A DNA stretch of 64,000 nucleotides from Semisulcospira habei (GCA_036245525.1 BTPG01000003.1:215505949-215569948), one strand, 5' to 3'. Positions 1 to 9,776 are shown, counted from the first letter of the stretch. Notes: generated by a model not told the origin, from the sequence alone. Translations and numbers: made by a program.

Positions 1-165
1 AAGTAGATTATGATTAACTAAGTCGAAAGCTTTGCTAAAATCTAAGAATACTGTCCCTGTCGTTTGCAGTTTGTTCATTGCATCGAGCCATCTATCAATC
101 AGATGAATCAGCGCTGTATGACAAGAATGGCGTTGTCGAACGCCTGATTGCAAGGGGTGTAAAAC
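1..165 (-). pseudogene. LINE reverse transcriptase fragment, cut by window edge
   Basis: Read on the minus strand, about 50 codons are open and end at the window edge. They contain the RT block RHSCHTALIHLIDRWL followed by TVFLDFSKAFDLVNHNLL. The latter is motif A of non-LTR reverse transcriptases (catalytic Asp in LDFSKAFD). The layout matches CR1/L2/Rex-type LINEs. The upstream side runs into a (GA)n tract, so only an RT fragment is visible here. Confidence 0.75.
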
Positions 166-217
166 TTAATGATTTTCCAGGAACTGTTGTAAATGATGGT
201 GAATGTGTTTTTCTATT

Positions 218-326
<109 letters not shown>

Positions 327-479
327 GACCCGCGAAGCTAGAGGAAGCCGGACGGGAGGAATCCACAGGCGTTCGTCGACTCATCATGGTGGTCCCATTC
401 TTATTCAGCTTTCCATTACTCACTCTGCCTTGGTGTAGTTCCATGATTCTTGCGTATGAACAGTTACGTTGTAAATGAC

Positions 480-1060
480 GTTTTATCAGCCGTCAGCACT
501 GAGAACTGTAACCCGACTTTTATTGTGGTTGTGGAGCAACTGTGAGGCGTAGCGTGGGGGAGTGCTTGTTTCCACCACTCGATGCAATGCTAATGCTGTG
601 GAAGTAGTATGAATTCTGGTTTCACCTTTCTCTTTTTCCTTTTTGTTTCTTTCTTTTTTCTTCCAAAAGGGAAAGGGGAAGGGGGAGGGGAGAGGAAGTG
701 TCGGTGGTGAGGTGGGAAGGAAGGGAAGGGGGATAGTTAGTGTAATAAGTAATAAAGATTAAGTGTACGTGTAAAGTAAATGTGTTGTGTTGCTTGTGCT
801 GAGCTGTAACCTGTCTTGAGGCAAGACGCTACGGTTCTTTATCTGTCTTCTTCCGCCTTCTACTCGTAATCTTCATTCTCGTCTATCTCTCTTTAGCCGG
901 GATCTTTGGGGGCTCTACTTCTATTTTGTCTTTCAATCTCATTTGTCCCTCCCTAGTCATGACATTTGGGGGCTCGTCCGGGATACAATAGGGGGAGGTA
1001 ACTCACCCGTATTGTAGTTCGAGGTACACCTCAGTGTGTTTTGTTTTGTATTGTGTCGCC
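480..1060 (+). mobile_element. LTR retroelement remnant: LTR 3' part plus leader
   Basis: The stretch holds a polyadenylation signal AATAAA at 751-756, a pyrimidine-rich region, a probable LTR end (..ATGACA, to about 964), then a two-base spacer and a primer binding site at 967-984. The sequence GGGATCTTTGGGGGCTCT near 900 partly repeats the primer-site motif. The LTR start is not resolved. No gag or pol frame follows before a different remnant begins near 1,245, so this is a broken element. Confidence 0.5.
967..984 (+). other. primer binding site for tRNA-Pro
   Basis: The 18 bases TGGGGGCTCGTCCGGGAT are complementary to the 3' 18 bases of a proline tRNA, including CCA. They lie two bases after a CA-ending putative LTR. 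This is the primer site type known from gammaretroviruses and various LTR retroelements. Only the site is recognisable; no retroviral gene is seen nearby. Confidence 0.7.
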
Positions 1061-1244
1061 GGTCTCGGCTGACAAGTTGACGTTGTCAGACTCTGACGGT
1101 AAACTAAGGGCGGTTAAGAGAGATAAAACAACACAGTGGGAAAGCCATATAACGGATGAATTTATGTCTGTTCCCTCAGACGACGAAATAATCAAGGCCT
1201 CCTGATGCATATACTGCACAGCCAGCCTCTCCTGCTTTGCATCG

Positions 1245-1505
1245 TTGCAGCCTGACGCGGGACCTCAGACCATTATAGACTCTGGCCTACGGACAAGGCG
1301 ATCTTTCGCCGCCACGACGTGCCAGAGTGCACAAATGAAACATATCAGTACCTACAGTACCTGTCGGTCCACCCACCGAGTCTTCAAAGGACTATTAAAA
1401 GGGGAAACACTCCGCATCGTAAGAAACTGCTATAACACAATTGAAAGAATTGAAGAACTCAACCTGTTCCATACTGAGCGGGGGGTTACGTGTAAACCAC
1501 GCTAA
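1245..1505 (+). pseudogene. possible Penelope-like RT remnant
   Basis: A short open frame contains the block FKGLLKGETLRIVRN followed by an acidic/aromatic helix. It loosely resembles the segment between RT and thumb in Penelope-like reverse transcriptases (GFIKGExLRxxRT). No catalytic DD motif or GIY-YIG domain is seen. The assignment is weak and rests on this one block. It is followed by a C/A homopolymer tract at 1,639-1,690. Confidence 0.25.
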
Positions 1506-1645
1506 CCAACCTATCAGCCCACTGTGTCGACCCGAGGTGGAAAACCTCACCCAGCGAAGCAAACTAAGCTTCTCACACTCGATACAAATAAGACGAGGAA
1601 AGGAAAAATTAAAAAACGTAAAAAAAAAAAGAAATATGCCCCCCC

Positions 1646-1678
<33 letters not shown>

Positions 1679-1786
1679 AAAAAAGAGGGGCAAACACATC
1701 TGACCCGCTAAGTAAATCGGGGCCAAATGTAGGAGACTGAAACAACAACAACAGCCAAAAATTGCTGTGAACGTGGATGTCTCAAA

Positions 1787-1912
1787 CGGTTTGGTCCGCT
1801 GACGAGAGGAGTACCGGCTTTGAAAGCAAAACGTCCTCGAAACACACCTCATTCTTAAACACACAAAAAACTGACTGACTTGTTGTGAGAAAAGAGTGTG
1901 TTCGGCTGGCCG
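1787..1912 (+). ncRNA. candidate degenerate hammerhead ribozyme
   Basis: CTGACGA (1,799-1,805) is followed by GAGGA, a 23-nt loop with a GCTT/AAGC inner hairpin, TCCTC, and then GAAA (1,839-1,842). These are the two conserved hammerhead boxes joined by a 5-bp stem II. Stem III could form from CACAC (1,843-1,847) and GTGTG (1,896-1,900), followed by TT as the cleavage dinucleotide. Stem I has only three clear pairs (CCG/CGG). The long loops make activity doubtful. The nearby Penelope-like fragment is relevant because Penelope elements are known hammerhead carriers. Confidence 0.3.
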
Positions 1913-1914
1913 AA

Positions 1915-2489
1915 AAGAACACAGGCCAGTTCATCGGATAGTGTGCGATGTGATACACTTTTTTTTACAAACTTTTACAAACCGCTGTCCATGTCTTCGA
2001 CATATCATCATTCGGCCATCAGATGGAGCAATGCAGAACTTGCTTTCGTCAGTGAAGCCCTGTGCCAGTCACGATGACGCCGCGTGATGTGGTATTGCGC
2101 CCACTGAAGACGGTTCCGGCGGTGCCAAGCAGTCGAGATGGGTCGTCGAGCTGGACGCCTACAATGGAGCTCTCCTGAAAGCATCCCTTCGACGTACGGT
2201 GCGGGCACTATTCGATCTCTCGTGCCTGCCAAGGGTGTTTCTGATCGTGTTGGCAGCGGTCTCATAGGGATCCCTCATATGCTGACGTCGGATAATACGG
2301 TCTTGTGCTGCTGTCGTTGCCTTCGGCCTGCCGCTCCTCCTTAGTGGTGATGGTTGTCTGGAAACGGCTCTGCAGGCGATATATAGTGGCGACATGCACG
2401 CCTAAAGCGATAGCGATCTGCTGAGGCGACTCTACGGCGTCCACACGTCCCAGTACTCTTTTGCGATCTTGGGCTGAAAGTCTTGGCAT
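1915..2489 (-). pseudogene. Tc1-like transposase pseudogene (N-terminal two thirds)
   Basis: On the minus strand the protein starts MPRLSAQDRKRVLGRVDAV at 2,489 with a helix-turn-helix (VHVATIYRLQSRF). After a frameshift near 2,395 it continues with RRSGRPKATTAAQDRIIRRQHMR, the second DNA-binding subdomain and GRPR-like hook of Tc1 transposases. A further frameshift leads to WHRRNRLQWAQ and then RFCIAPSDGRM-like residues near 2,010. Transposase catalytic residues beyond the first Asp region are absent. It lies in the 3' flank of the Ig/EGF receptor gene. Confidence 0.8.
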
Positions 2490-3139
2490 CTTGATTTAGC
2501 GGCAGATTTGGAATGTTTTAACCATTTTCTAGGCAGAGTATTTATAGCCTGAGTTCACTGAGCAGAGTGAGCTGATGTTCACATTTCTGCATGTGGTGCA
2601 AGGGGGTCACATGGTGCATGCTGACCCTGTGTAGAGAAAGCTGAGGGCGGAGGGCTGGTACTGCAAGAAGTCAGCTTGCTGCACGTGCTGACAACATTCA
2701 TTCATATCTGTCATAACATTATTAACGTTTTAATGGTTTCTTTCTTTTTCGCGTTTTTTATGCCTCATAGTTTATTATTTCAGGAAAAAATGGTCAAGAT
2801 TATTTGGGGCTGAGAGTTGGTAAATGCGTGCATTTTTTAACGTCTGCCACAAAGTATTTGAGTTCTAATTGTGAAGTCTGTGGCTTCAGTAATCTCCGAC
2901 AGAATGACAACGATAAAGTTTACGACCGACGCCGGGCTCTTTTTAACCCTACGTTAGCCAAAAAAAGCAAACAAATAAACAATTGATTGAATGAATGAAT
3001 AAATAAATGAATGAATGAATGAACGAACGAATGAATGAACAAGAAAGACAGATTTAAAAATATTTTAATTTTCTTTCTTTTTTTCTTGTTATGTTTGCGT
3101 GTATGCTGGAGCTCATATCAACACTATCGTTATCATCGG
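2490..3139. other. non-coding stretch, 3' flank/3' UTR of the receptor gene
   Basis: No gene is seen. At 2,850-2,940 there is a diverged dispersed repeat with the core TGAAGTCTGTGGCTTCAGTA, which recurs near 15,400, 26,745, 28,725 and 47,180. A (GAAT)n tract lies at 2,985-3,045. Reading minus, a T-to-A-rich segment follows the receptor stop codon and would form its 3' UTR. Confidence 0.6.
2771..2776 (-). promoter_or_regulatory. candidate polyadenylation signal of receptor gene
   Basis: The plus strand reads TTTATT, i.e. AATAAA on the minus strand, about 365 bp past the receptor stop codon at 3,140. It is the first canonical signal met in that direction that I could find. Use is inferred only. 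Confidence 0.35.
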
Positions 3140-3321
3140 CTAACTGGCATCTGCGGTGTCGATAGAGGCGTCCGTTGACGAGTCTGCCTGTGAAGTGCCC
3201 TCTTCAGAAGTGTCAGGGAAGATGGAGGAGGTGGTTACTCCAGCTGGAGTGTCAGATGTTTGGGGCTCCGTTAGTCCAGCATCATAAGACTCCTCTGTAG
3301 GCCCCATTCTCGCATCAGCCT
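3140..3321 (-). CDS. receptor gene, terminal exon (cytoplasmic tail)
   Basis: Last coding exon of the Ig/EGF receptor-like gene. The acceptor is TTTGACAG before 3,321 and the reading frame enters in phase 1, as in every other exon of the gene. It encodes about 60 residues, acidic and rich in Ser/Thr (ADARMGPTEESYDAGL... to DTADAS), ending at TAG (3,140-3,142). There is one tyrosine, ESYDAGL. No domain is recognised. Such a tail would be intracellular and could be phosphorylated; this is inference. It may be spliced directly to the transmembrane exon or after the candidate tail exons at 3,491-3,901. Confidence 0.65.
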
Positions 3322-3490
3322 CTGTCAAACGGGTAGACAAAAAGAAAATGGCCCTGCAGTCGATATCGCATTCAGCCCCGACACACCACAGCAAGACATG
3401 GGTCGAGCATGATAGTTCAAGGGTGGTGCCAGAATAGCTTGTCGTCTATAAGCGCCAAGCTATTCTGGCACCACACCAGAACGATCACAC

Positions 3491-3557
3491 TCGATCTGTC
3501 TCTAGAATTGTAATACAGTCCTTCAGAGGGCAACTTCACAATTGGGGGATTTTGGTC
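3491..3557 (-). CDS. receptor gene, candidate tail exon B
   Basis: An open stretch encodes DQNPPIVKLPSEGLYYNSRDRS, resembling a signalling-type tail with a YYNS tyrosine pair. A donor A|GTGTGA at 3,490 leaves phase 1, compatible with the terminal exon. Two acceptors are possible: CTACCTCAG before 3,557 (phase 0) or CTCTGAAG before 3,520 (phase 1, giving a 30-base microexon). The second fits the phase of the upstream exons, the first has the better pyrimidine tract. Not resolved, hence the low confidence. Confidence 0.3.
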
Positions 3558-3805
3558 CTGAGGTAGAATGTGATATGCATACAGTGAACTTGGAATCAAT
3601 AGTAAGATGACGTATTCGGAAGGAGCCGCCCAACAAGGAACGAGAGCAATGTCACGACGGATAACCAGGAGCACAGGGAACACTGTTAACATCTTAAAGA
3701 GGCATAGATCTTCATAAGCGCTGTCTGCAGCTGCAGTGAATGCCCATATAAGCCACCATGCTGCGTACCACGTCTGATTACGTCATTAGGCGTAAATGAT
3801 TTGAC

Positions 3806-3901
3806 GCTGGTCATTTCCTGATGTTTTCCTTGATGGTGGATTTATATTCTGTGTTTTGAAATCTGCGTACTTGCTTTTAACGTCATTGAGGGAAGTATAA
3901 G
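3806..3901 (-). CDS. receptor gene, candidate tail exon A with tyrosine motifs
   Basis: After acceptor TTACTGTGTAG the minus strand reads, in phase 1, YTSLNDVKSKYADFKTQNI and onward to GNDQ. It contains YTSL (preceded by Ala if spliced to the transmembrane exon) and KYADF, both of the YxxPhi/ITIM-like kind found in membrane-receptor tails. A weak donor C|GTCAAA at 3,805 gives 96 bases, phase 1-1. If that donor is not used, the frame ends ..RQIIYA then TAA at 3,786, making an alternative terminal exon. The hydrophilic composition right after the transmembrane exon supports it; transcript evidence is lacking. Confidence 0.45.
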
Positions 3902-4140
3902 CTACACAGTAAGCAACGATTCTCGGGCCAACGGAGGCCGTAGTGGGCCCGTGCACTACCGTACGCCGGCACACCGCGGCCAACGTCAGCCCGTGGTCCT
4001 TTGCTTTCCTGATCGGACATGACGCGTCGACTGAAGTTACTACTTGTAAAGTAGGGCATGCGGTGCGTCCTTACAGGCAATAGCACTATGCCACAACAAA
4101 ACCAACAAGAAATTCCAATTTGCCCACAGATAAATCGTAC

Positions 4141-4287
4141 CTGCCATCTGCCTCGTGGCACTTTTCTTTCTCCATTGTCGCACAAAAAGTACGGAAGTGG
4201 CGAGCAGTGCAATCATGACAGCAGACGCTATTCCCACAGAACCCACAATGGACATGTCTACGGCTGCCGACTGAATCGAGGGTACAC
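4141..4287 (-). CDS. receptor gene, transmembrane exon
   Basis: The acceptor is GTTTTCACAG before 4,287 and the donor is GCAG|GTACGA at 4,140. The 147 bases (49 codons) are phase 1-1. It encodes a short stalk (VPSIQSAAVDM), a hydrophobic span of about 23 residues (IVGSVGIASAVMIALLATSVLFV) that starts about 13 residues in, and a strongly basic stop-transfer RQWRKKSATRQ. This is a textbook type I single-pass membrane segment with the C-terminus inside the cell. It joins the third Ig exon 12.7 kb upstream to the tail exons 0.2-1 kb downstream. Confidence 0.85.
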
Positions 4288-4329
4288 CTGTGAAAACATT
4301 CCATTTTCACACCCATGATCGACTTAACG

Positions 4330-4395
4330 TTTTACGTATGGGTGGATGAATGGATGGATGGATGGATGAATGGATGGATGGATGCATGGATGGAT
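4330..4395 (+). repeat. (GGAT/GAATG)n short tandem repeat
   Basis: Degenerate tetranucleotide tract of GGAT/GAAT units in the intron just beside the transmembrane exon. Confidence 0.85.
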
Positions 4396-4439
4396 AAAAG
4401 TGAATATGAATGAATGAATTAATTAATTAATATTGTGAA

Positions 4440-5373
4440 CGTCTGAAATATCAAAATAACAATAAATCTGATCAGAATAACAATGAATATTATCAAAATA
4501 ACAATGAATTTTATCATCTTAATAATGAATCTTATCATAACAATGAATCTAATCATAACAATGATTCTTATTAAAATGACAATGAATCTTTTCAAAATAA
4601 CAATGAATCTTATCAAAGTAACAATGAATATTATCAAAATAACAATGAATCCTATCATCATAACAATGACTCTTATCATAATAACAATGAATCTTATCAT
4701 CATAACAATAAATCTTATCATCGTAACAATGAATCTTATCAAATAGCTATGAATCTTACTATCATAACAATGAATCTTATCAAAATATCAATCTATCTTA
4801 TTAAAAAAATAACAATGAATCTTATGATCATTAAATGAATATTATCAAAATAGCAATGAATCTTATCATCATAACAATGAATCTTAACATAATAACAATG
4901 AATCTTATCACCATAACCATGAATCTTATCCAAATAACAATAAAATAGTATCATAGTAACAATGAATGTTAATAAAATATCAATGAATCCTATCAAAATA
5001 ACAATGAATCTTATCACCATAACCATGAATCTTATCAAAATAACAATGAATTGTATCATCATAACAACGAATCTTTTCAAAATAACAATGAATCTTATCA
5101 TCACAATGAATCTTATCAACAAAACAATGAATCTTCTCGTAATAACAATGAATCTAATCACCATAACCATGCATTTTATCCACATAACAATGAATCCTAT
5201 CAATATAACAATGATTCTTGTCAAAATAACAATGAATCCTATCAAAATAACAATGAATCTTATCACCATAACCATGAATCGTATCAAAATAGCAATGAAT
5301 CATATCAAAATAGCAATGAATCATATCATCATAACAATGAATCTTATTATCATAACAATGAATCTTATCATCT
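4440..5373. repeat. 20-21 bp minisatellite, about 45 units
   Basis: Tandem units around AACAATGAATCTTATCAAAA, varying as CATC/CAAA/CATA in the variable half, run for about 930 bp inside the Ig3-TM intron. Because units are often 21 bp, several frames stay open and give artefactual repeats such as NNESYHHNNESY. Remnant units at 6,045-6,102 and 7,644-7,715 show the array was once continuous and was split by later insertions. Confidence 0.95.
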
Positions 5374-6044
5374 CATTCTACCCCAACTACGGATTTATCC
5401 GTAAATGCACGCCCAGCATTTTCCGACCAACTACGGATTTATCCGTAATGGGCAGTCCTGAAACTGCATCCCTTCTTATTCGGCTTGTAGTGGTTCCTAA
5501 TTGGAACTGTTAGCTTTAGCCACTTCTTTGTTCTTCCTCATGTGCACGCGGCAAGTTTGGGCGGTTTTTCGAGCCTTTTTTTGCGGAATTTGTGTACTTT
5601 TCTTCGACAATGGCGAGGCGTTCCCGGACTTTGAATGCTAGTCAGGCTGCTGAGTTTATAATGAATTATGACAGCGAAGAAAATGATGAACTGATCGACT
5701 GTGAAGTGGACTTAGATGAGTCCACTGACTCAGAAAATGAATTGAATGTTTGGGGTGTATCTTAAAAGTCTGAAATATTTACTTTTAAAAATGTCTTTGT
5801 TTACAAGCAAATTGCAAAAATAAACATCTCTTAGTTCTTTCCGGTGTCAATAAACATAAAACACAGGACATGTACATTTTGTAAATTTATTTTTCTGTAC
5901 TGTCCCAAAATTTGGTTGAGATAGGTTCAGTGGTTTCAAAGTTATAGCAGTTTTTCTGAGACACCCATATATTTAGCACTCAGCTCTCTGCATGGCTGGT
6001 CCAGAGGGCAAAGTTGCTGGCTGCACAGCTGGGGTAGAAAGAGA
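5374..6044. mobile_element. nonautonomous DNA transposon with inverted ends inside minisatellite
   Basis: The left end reads ATCTCATTCTACCCCAAC and the right end, reverse-complemented, ATCTCTTTCTACCCCAGC: an 18-bp inverted repeat with two differences. Both flanks are minisatellite units, so the element landed inside the array and its target duplication cannot be separated from the repeat. The motif ACTACGGATTTATCCGTAA occurs twice at the left end (subterminal repeat with an internal palindrome). It holds a 51-codon ORF at 5,610. Confidence 0.7.
5610..5765 (+). CDS. 51-residue acidic ORF in transposon, possible piggyBac-type N-terminus
   Basis: ATG to TAA, 51 residues: basic start (MARRSRTLNASQAAEF) then a strongly acidic stretch rich in D, E and S (NYDSEENDELIDCEVDL). 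Short acidic N-termini of this composition are seen in piggyBac-like transposases. No catalytic domain follows, so this would be a deletion derivative. The family assignment is inference from composition only; the ends do not show a TTAA target. Confidence 0.35.
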   Translation: MARRSRTLNASQAAEFIMNYDSEENDELIDCEVDLDESTDSENELNVWGVS

Positions 6045-6103
6045 TAAATCCTGTCAAAATAACAATGAATCTTATCATAATAACAATGAATCTTATCACA
6101 GTG

Positions 6104-6365
6104 AGTCTAGTGCCAGTTTTAAACACAGCCTTAAAACCCATCTTTTCCCCTCTTGATTATCAGTGTTCATGTAATTAGTCATTTTCTGTTCTTCTATGTA
6201 ATTGTACATGTGGCTTCTTGATTATCAGTGTTTATGTAATTAGTCATCTTCTGTTTTCTGTGTAATTGTACATGTGGCTTTGTCACCTTTTGTGTAATAT
6301 TTTTCTTGTTCAAATGTACGGCGCCTAGAGCATCTTACCATGTATAGGCGCCTTATAAATCTTCC
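6104..6365 (+). mobile_element. 3' end of a CR1/L2-like LINE
   Basis: The start encodes SFKHSLKTHLFPS then stop, the typical last residues of CR1/L2-type ORF2. A 3' UTR follows with two imperfect copies of TTGATTATCAGTGTTTATG and the end GGCGCCTTATAAAT. It is followed directly by (TTA)n, the usual tail of this group. It is 5' truncated to about 260 bp. Confidence 0.7.

Positions 6366-6367
<2 letters not shown>

Positions 6368-6460
<93 letters not shown>
6368..6460. repeat. (TTA)n tract, LINE tail
   Basis: About 31 TTA units directly after the LINE 3' end. Poly-Tyr, poly-Leu and poly-Asn frames through it are artefacts. Confidence 0.97.
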
Positions 6461-7016
6461 GTGTTGGCATCCTGTCTCGGAAGACAATGGAGTATATGCG
6501 CTTGCTGGGTCAGTCACCGGAGTGACCTCTCCGGGGCGCAAGCCTGGGCGAAGTGTATGGAGATCCTGGGATGCCCAGTCGTCAAGATCCCCCTCTCGGC
6601 CTCGCTGATGTATCCAAAGGAATGCAAAAGCAGTACGTTTGGCACCAGTTTGGCTGCAGGAGCTGCCAAAACAGTGAGTGAATACAGGCAGCTGTCTGCC
6701 TTCGGGGCTCCACTCCTGATTTGAAGGGTTTACTCCCCCACATTTGGCCGTTGGATCCAACCTGATCTCTTCCGTCCTAGCCGTTGGCTGTCAGAAACAG
6801 CTCATCCGCCTAGTGGTGCAATGTGAACACCACCCCCTCACGTGGTTTAGCCCACCAGCTGAGGTGGTTTGCCAGGGTGTGGAGCTTGGAGCCAGCACGT
6901 GAGAGATTAAGGAGATGGATGAGGACCAGTGATGCCCGTCCGTCCTATGTAGGACGCAGCTGCCGAACAGCAAAGGTACTACCTCTATCCAGAGCCCCTA
7001 CACCCCTATACACCCC
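6461..7016. other. unassigned cassette between two (TTA)n tracts
   Basis: About 555 bp, GC-richer than its surroundings and bounded on both sides by (TTA)n tracts. It has no convincing protein similarity; open frames are short and lack known motifs. A nonautonomous element or LINE 3' UTR ending in the second (TTA)n tract is possible. Confidence 0.5.

Positions 7017-7100
<84 letters not shown>
7017..7100. repeat. (TTA)n tract
   Basis: About 28 TTA units, the second such tract within 700 bp. Confidence 0.97.
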
Positions 7101-7643
7101 TATGTCAATGAGACTACGATACACTGCATTCTACAACTGACAATGTACACACGCGCTTCCTTGCACAGTCTTTTATAGTATTATGCTTTCCAAAATAATC
7201 CAGTAAATTCATTCAACACAACCAATCAAAAACGAATACGTAACCAAAACTCATAAATATTGATGAATTTTTTTTTTATAGAATAAACTACCAGGTTCCA
7301 CTGTTATTGTAAGCGTCTTTAATACTGTTGCAAAATGTTGCCGAGACTTTGACGTCACATGTGAGATCACTCGACAGAGCGCAACTTCACTCGAACGTTG
7401 TGGTCTATTTTCAGCGAATCTACGCATTACAAAAACGACCGCGACTTTCCGTGTGTTTTTTTCTAGAACCTTCCGGATTAATCTCATCGTTTCACAACAC
7501 AGTCAGATCCGCTCTTCGTGTGGCCGAGAATGAAACCTACTAAAAAGGTATTCGTATTCAAAATAGCTCAAATAAATATCGGATCGTTTCCTACGATTAA
7601 CGCATGCATGCTCTCACAGAACAACACAACCAGAAACGTAACA
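7101..7643 (-). mobile_element. truncated LTR of the TGTTACG family
   Basis: Read minus, it starts TGTTACGTTTCTGGTTGTG at 7,643 and matches the solo LTR at 17,640-18,579 along most of its length, including GTGAGAGC and the segment before ACACAACCAATCA. Its 3' part is lost at the (TTA)n tract. Minisatellite units resume immediately outside its start, at 7,644. Confidence 0.75.
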
Positions 7644-7715
7644 ATCGTATCATCATAACAATGAATCGTATCCTCATAACAATGAATCCTATCATATTAA
7701 CAATAAATCTTACCC
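7644..7715. repeat. minisatellite remnant (3-4 units)
   Basis: Units of the 4,440-5,373 array (ATAACAATGAATCCTATCAT) resume here, directly abutting the truncated LTR. A C-rich tract follows at 7,738-7,785, then AT-rich sequence without a gene to 7,950. Confidence 0.85.
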
Positions 7716-7950
7716 AAACAAAAAATAAACACATTACACCCCCCCCCCCCCACCCCATCCCCCTCCCCCCGCCCCTTTTTAAAGAACAAAATTTCACAAA
7801 ATTAATTTCTTCTCAAATCTCAAAATACGGTTGCGTCTATGTTATCTTACACAGAACCAACAATTTCACATCAAAATTAATTCAAATCAACTATACTCAA
7901 ATAATTTACTTACAATTCCTTTAAAATGTCCTGAACGAAGATATCTTTCC

Positions 7951-8439
7951 TTAAACTGCTCTGCTCAGGTAATCTTCTCCAAAGTTCTGCGAACCCTTGA
8001 TAGACCGTAATTTAATGTCAAAATTCTGCAAGGACATCGCCCATCTCATAATACAAGAATTTGTAAACTTTGCAGAGTTTGGATAGTTCAAGGGTTGATG
8101 GTCTGTTTGCAACACAAATGGCACACCTAGAAGGTACAGCTGGAACCGCCTTACTCCCCAGATGATGGCTACGCACTCCTTCTCGATGTTAGAGTGGTTT
8201 CGCTCAGCTTTGGTCAACTTTTAGCTGGTGTAGCTCACTGGGTGGAGTTTCCCATTATCCTCTTGCATTAAGACTGCACCTACTCCTTCGTTGGAGGCGT
8301 CTGTCCTCAGGACGAAGGTTTTCACCGGGTCGGGGAGGTGTATAACAGGTTTCTTGGTTAGGATGTCTCAAACTGCCTGGAATGCTCGCTCTTGGGCCTC
8401 CTCCCACTTCACCACGTTAGGTTGCCCTTTCCCTAGCAA
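7951..8439 (-). pseudogene. Gypsy-type pol remnant: RT end and RNase H
   Basis: On minus the frame reads FVLRTDASNEGVGAVLMQE (RNase H start with catalytic Asp), a stop, then TKAERNHSNIEKECVAIIWG, VLQTDHQPLNY and FGEDYLSRA. These are the RNase H blocks (TDAS, E, TDH, DYLSR) of Ty3/Gypsy LTR retrotransposons. An in-frame stop near 8,218 and another near 8,370 make it non-functional. The rest of the RT lies at 9,777-10,290; a LINE insertion separates them. Confidence 0.85.
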
Positions 8440-9776
8440 GTGTTGGACCTCAGCGCAGCATTCGACACGCTCGATCATTCTGTTTTGCTGCAGAAGTTAG
8501 AGGTGACCTTTGGCATCCGTGATACCGCCCTGGCCTGGTTCATTTCATATGTTAAGGATCGTTCTCAGGCTGTTATTGTTAATGGCCAGCTATCTGCTTC
8601 TAGTCTTTTGTTGTGTGGAGTCCCTCAGGGCTCCGTATTAGGGCTTGTTTTGTTCACTCTATATTCACAACCTCTATCTGATGTAATTGCCGCCCATGAG
8701 TGTGATTTTCACAAGTATGCTGACGATACTGAATTGTCAAGAAGTAGCGCGCCTAGCCATTTCAGCTCCGCTAAGATGAGCGTACAGTGTTGTATAGACG
8801 ACGTCCTGTCCTGCATGACTAGCAACAAACTTAAGCTAAACACTGACAAAACCCAAGTTATGCCTGTCGGCTCTCAGTCTCGCTTTAGTCTGATTGACGG
8901 CGAGTTCGCAAACATTGGTGGCTGCAGCGTTCCCTTCCAGAAATGTGTCAAATATCTGGGTGTGAAGATTGACTCGACGCTCTCCATGCATGATCATATC
9001 AGTAGCGTCTGCCGAGCTGGTTTCCTTGAGCTGCGCAGAATTTCTTTTCTCAGACCGCATCTCACAGAAGGTACGGCGTCAAGACTTGTAAATGCATTCA
9101 TTACTTCCAGCTCGATTATTGCAATTCTGTACTGGCAGGTTTACCGGCGGATCAGATTTCACGCTTGCAGATGATTCAAAACAATGCGGCGCGTCTCACC
9201 TTGAAGAAACGAAAGAGAGACCACGTTACGCCTCTACTGAAGCAGCTGCACTGGCTGCCCGTCAAATTCCGTTGCCAGTACAAAACTGCAATTTTCGCCT
9301 ATCGGCATTTTGACGGATCTCTCTCCCGCCGTACCTCTCTGCCAAGCTGTCTGCCTAACAGCCATCACGCACCCTCCGTTCCTCAGTAAAAAGCTGTTAA
9401 AATTCCCGAAGCTTAACATGAAAACTGTCGGGGAGCGTTCTTTCACCTTTTTCGCCCCAAGTGTGTGGAACTCGCTGCCAACGGAAATGCGGAATCTGCC
9501 CACATTGTCACAGTTAAAGGCTCACTTAAAGACTTTTTCTTTTTTGTCGGGCATTTAACACTTAGCTCATATTTAGCTAACTGTTGACTGACTGCCACCT
9601 ATTCTGATCCCAGAGGAAGTGAATGTAAGGTGTGGGGAAGGGATGGGGTGGTTTAAAGTAGTGTATAATTGTGCGTGTGTGTCTGAGAGAGAAAGGGTGT
9701 GCTGTTGTGCATGCGCAGTGAGTCCAGTGTTTCCCTGGAGAACAGCGCTATACAAGAACTATGTATTATTATTATT
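8440..9776 (+). mobile_element. CR1-like LINE (RT pseudogene) inserted in Gypsy pol
   Basis: It starts in RT motif A (LDLSAAFDTLDHSVLLQKL), continues with GVPQGSVLG and YADDTELS (catalytic Asp pair), and then frameshifts near 9,115. It resumes with NNAARLTLKKRKRDHVTPLL and HWLPVKFRCQYK, and ends in FFAPSVWNSLPTEMRNLPTL before a 3' UTR and (ATT)n. It is 5' truncated and broken. A four-base AAGT lies at both junctions, the likely target duplication, and removing the insert restores the Gypsy reading frame. Confidence 0.85.

Noticed and set aside
4440..5373. CRISPR-like regular repeat array
   Set aside because: Units are contiguous and about 20 bp with no unique spacers, in a eukaryotic intron.
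4419..5513. ORFs of repeated NNESYHH or IRFIVIL
   Set aside because: The 21-bp minisatellite unit keeps several frames open on both strands; no start context or domain supports translation.
6340..6760. Poly-Tyr, poly-Leu and poly-Asn ORFs
   Set aside because: Products of the (TTA)n tract only.
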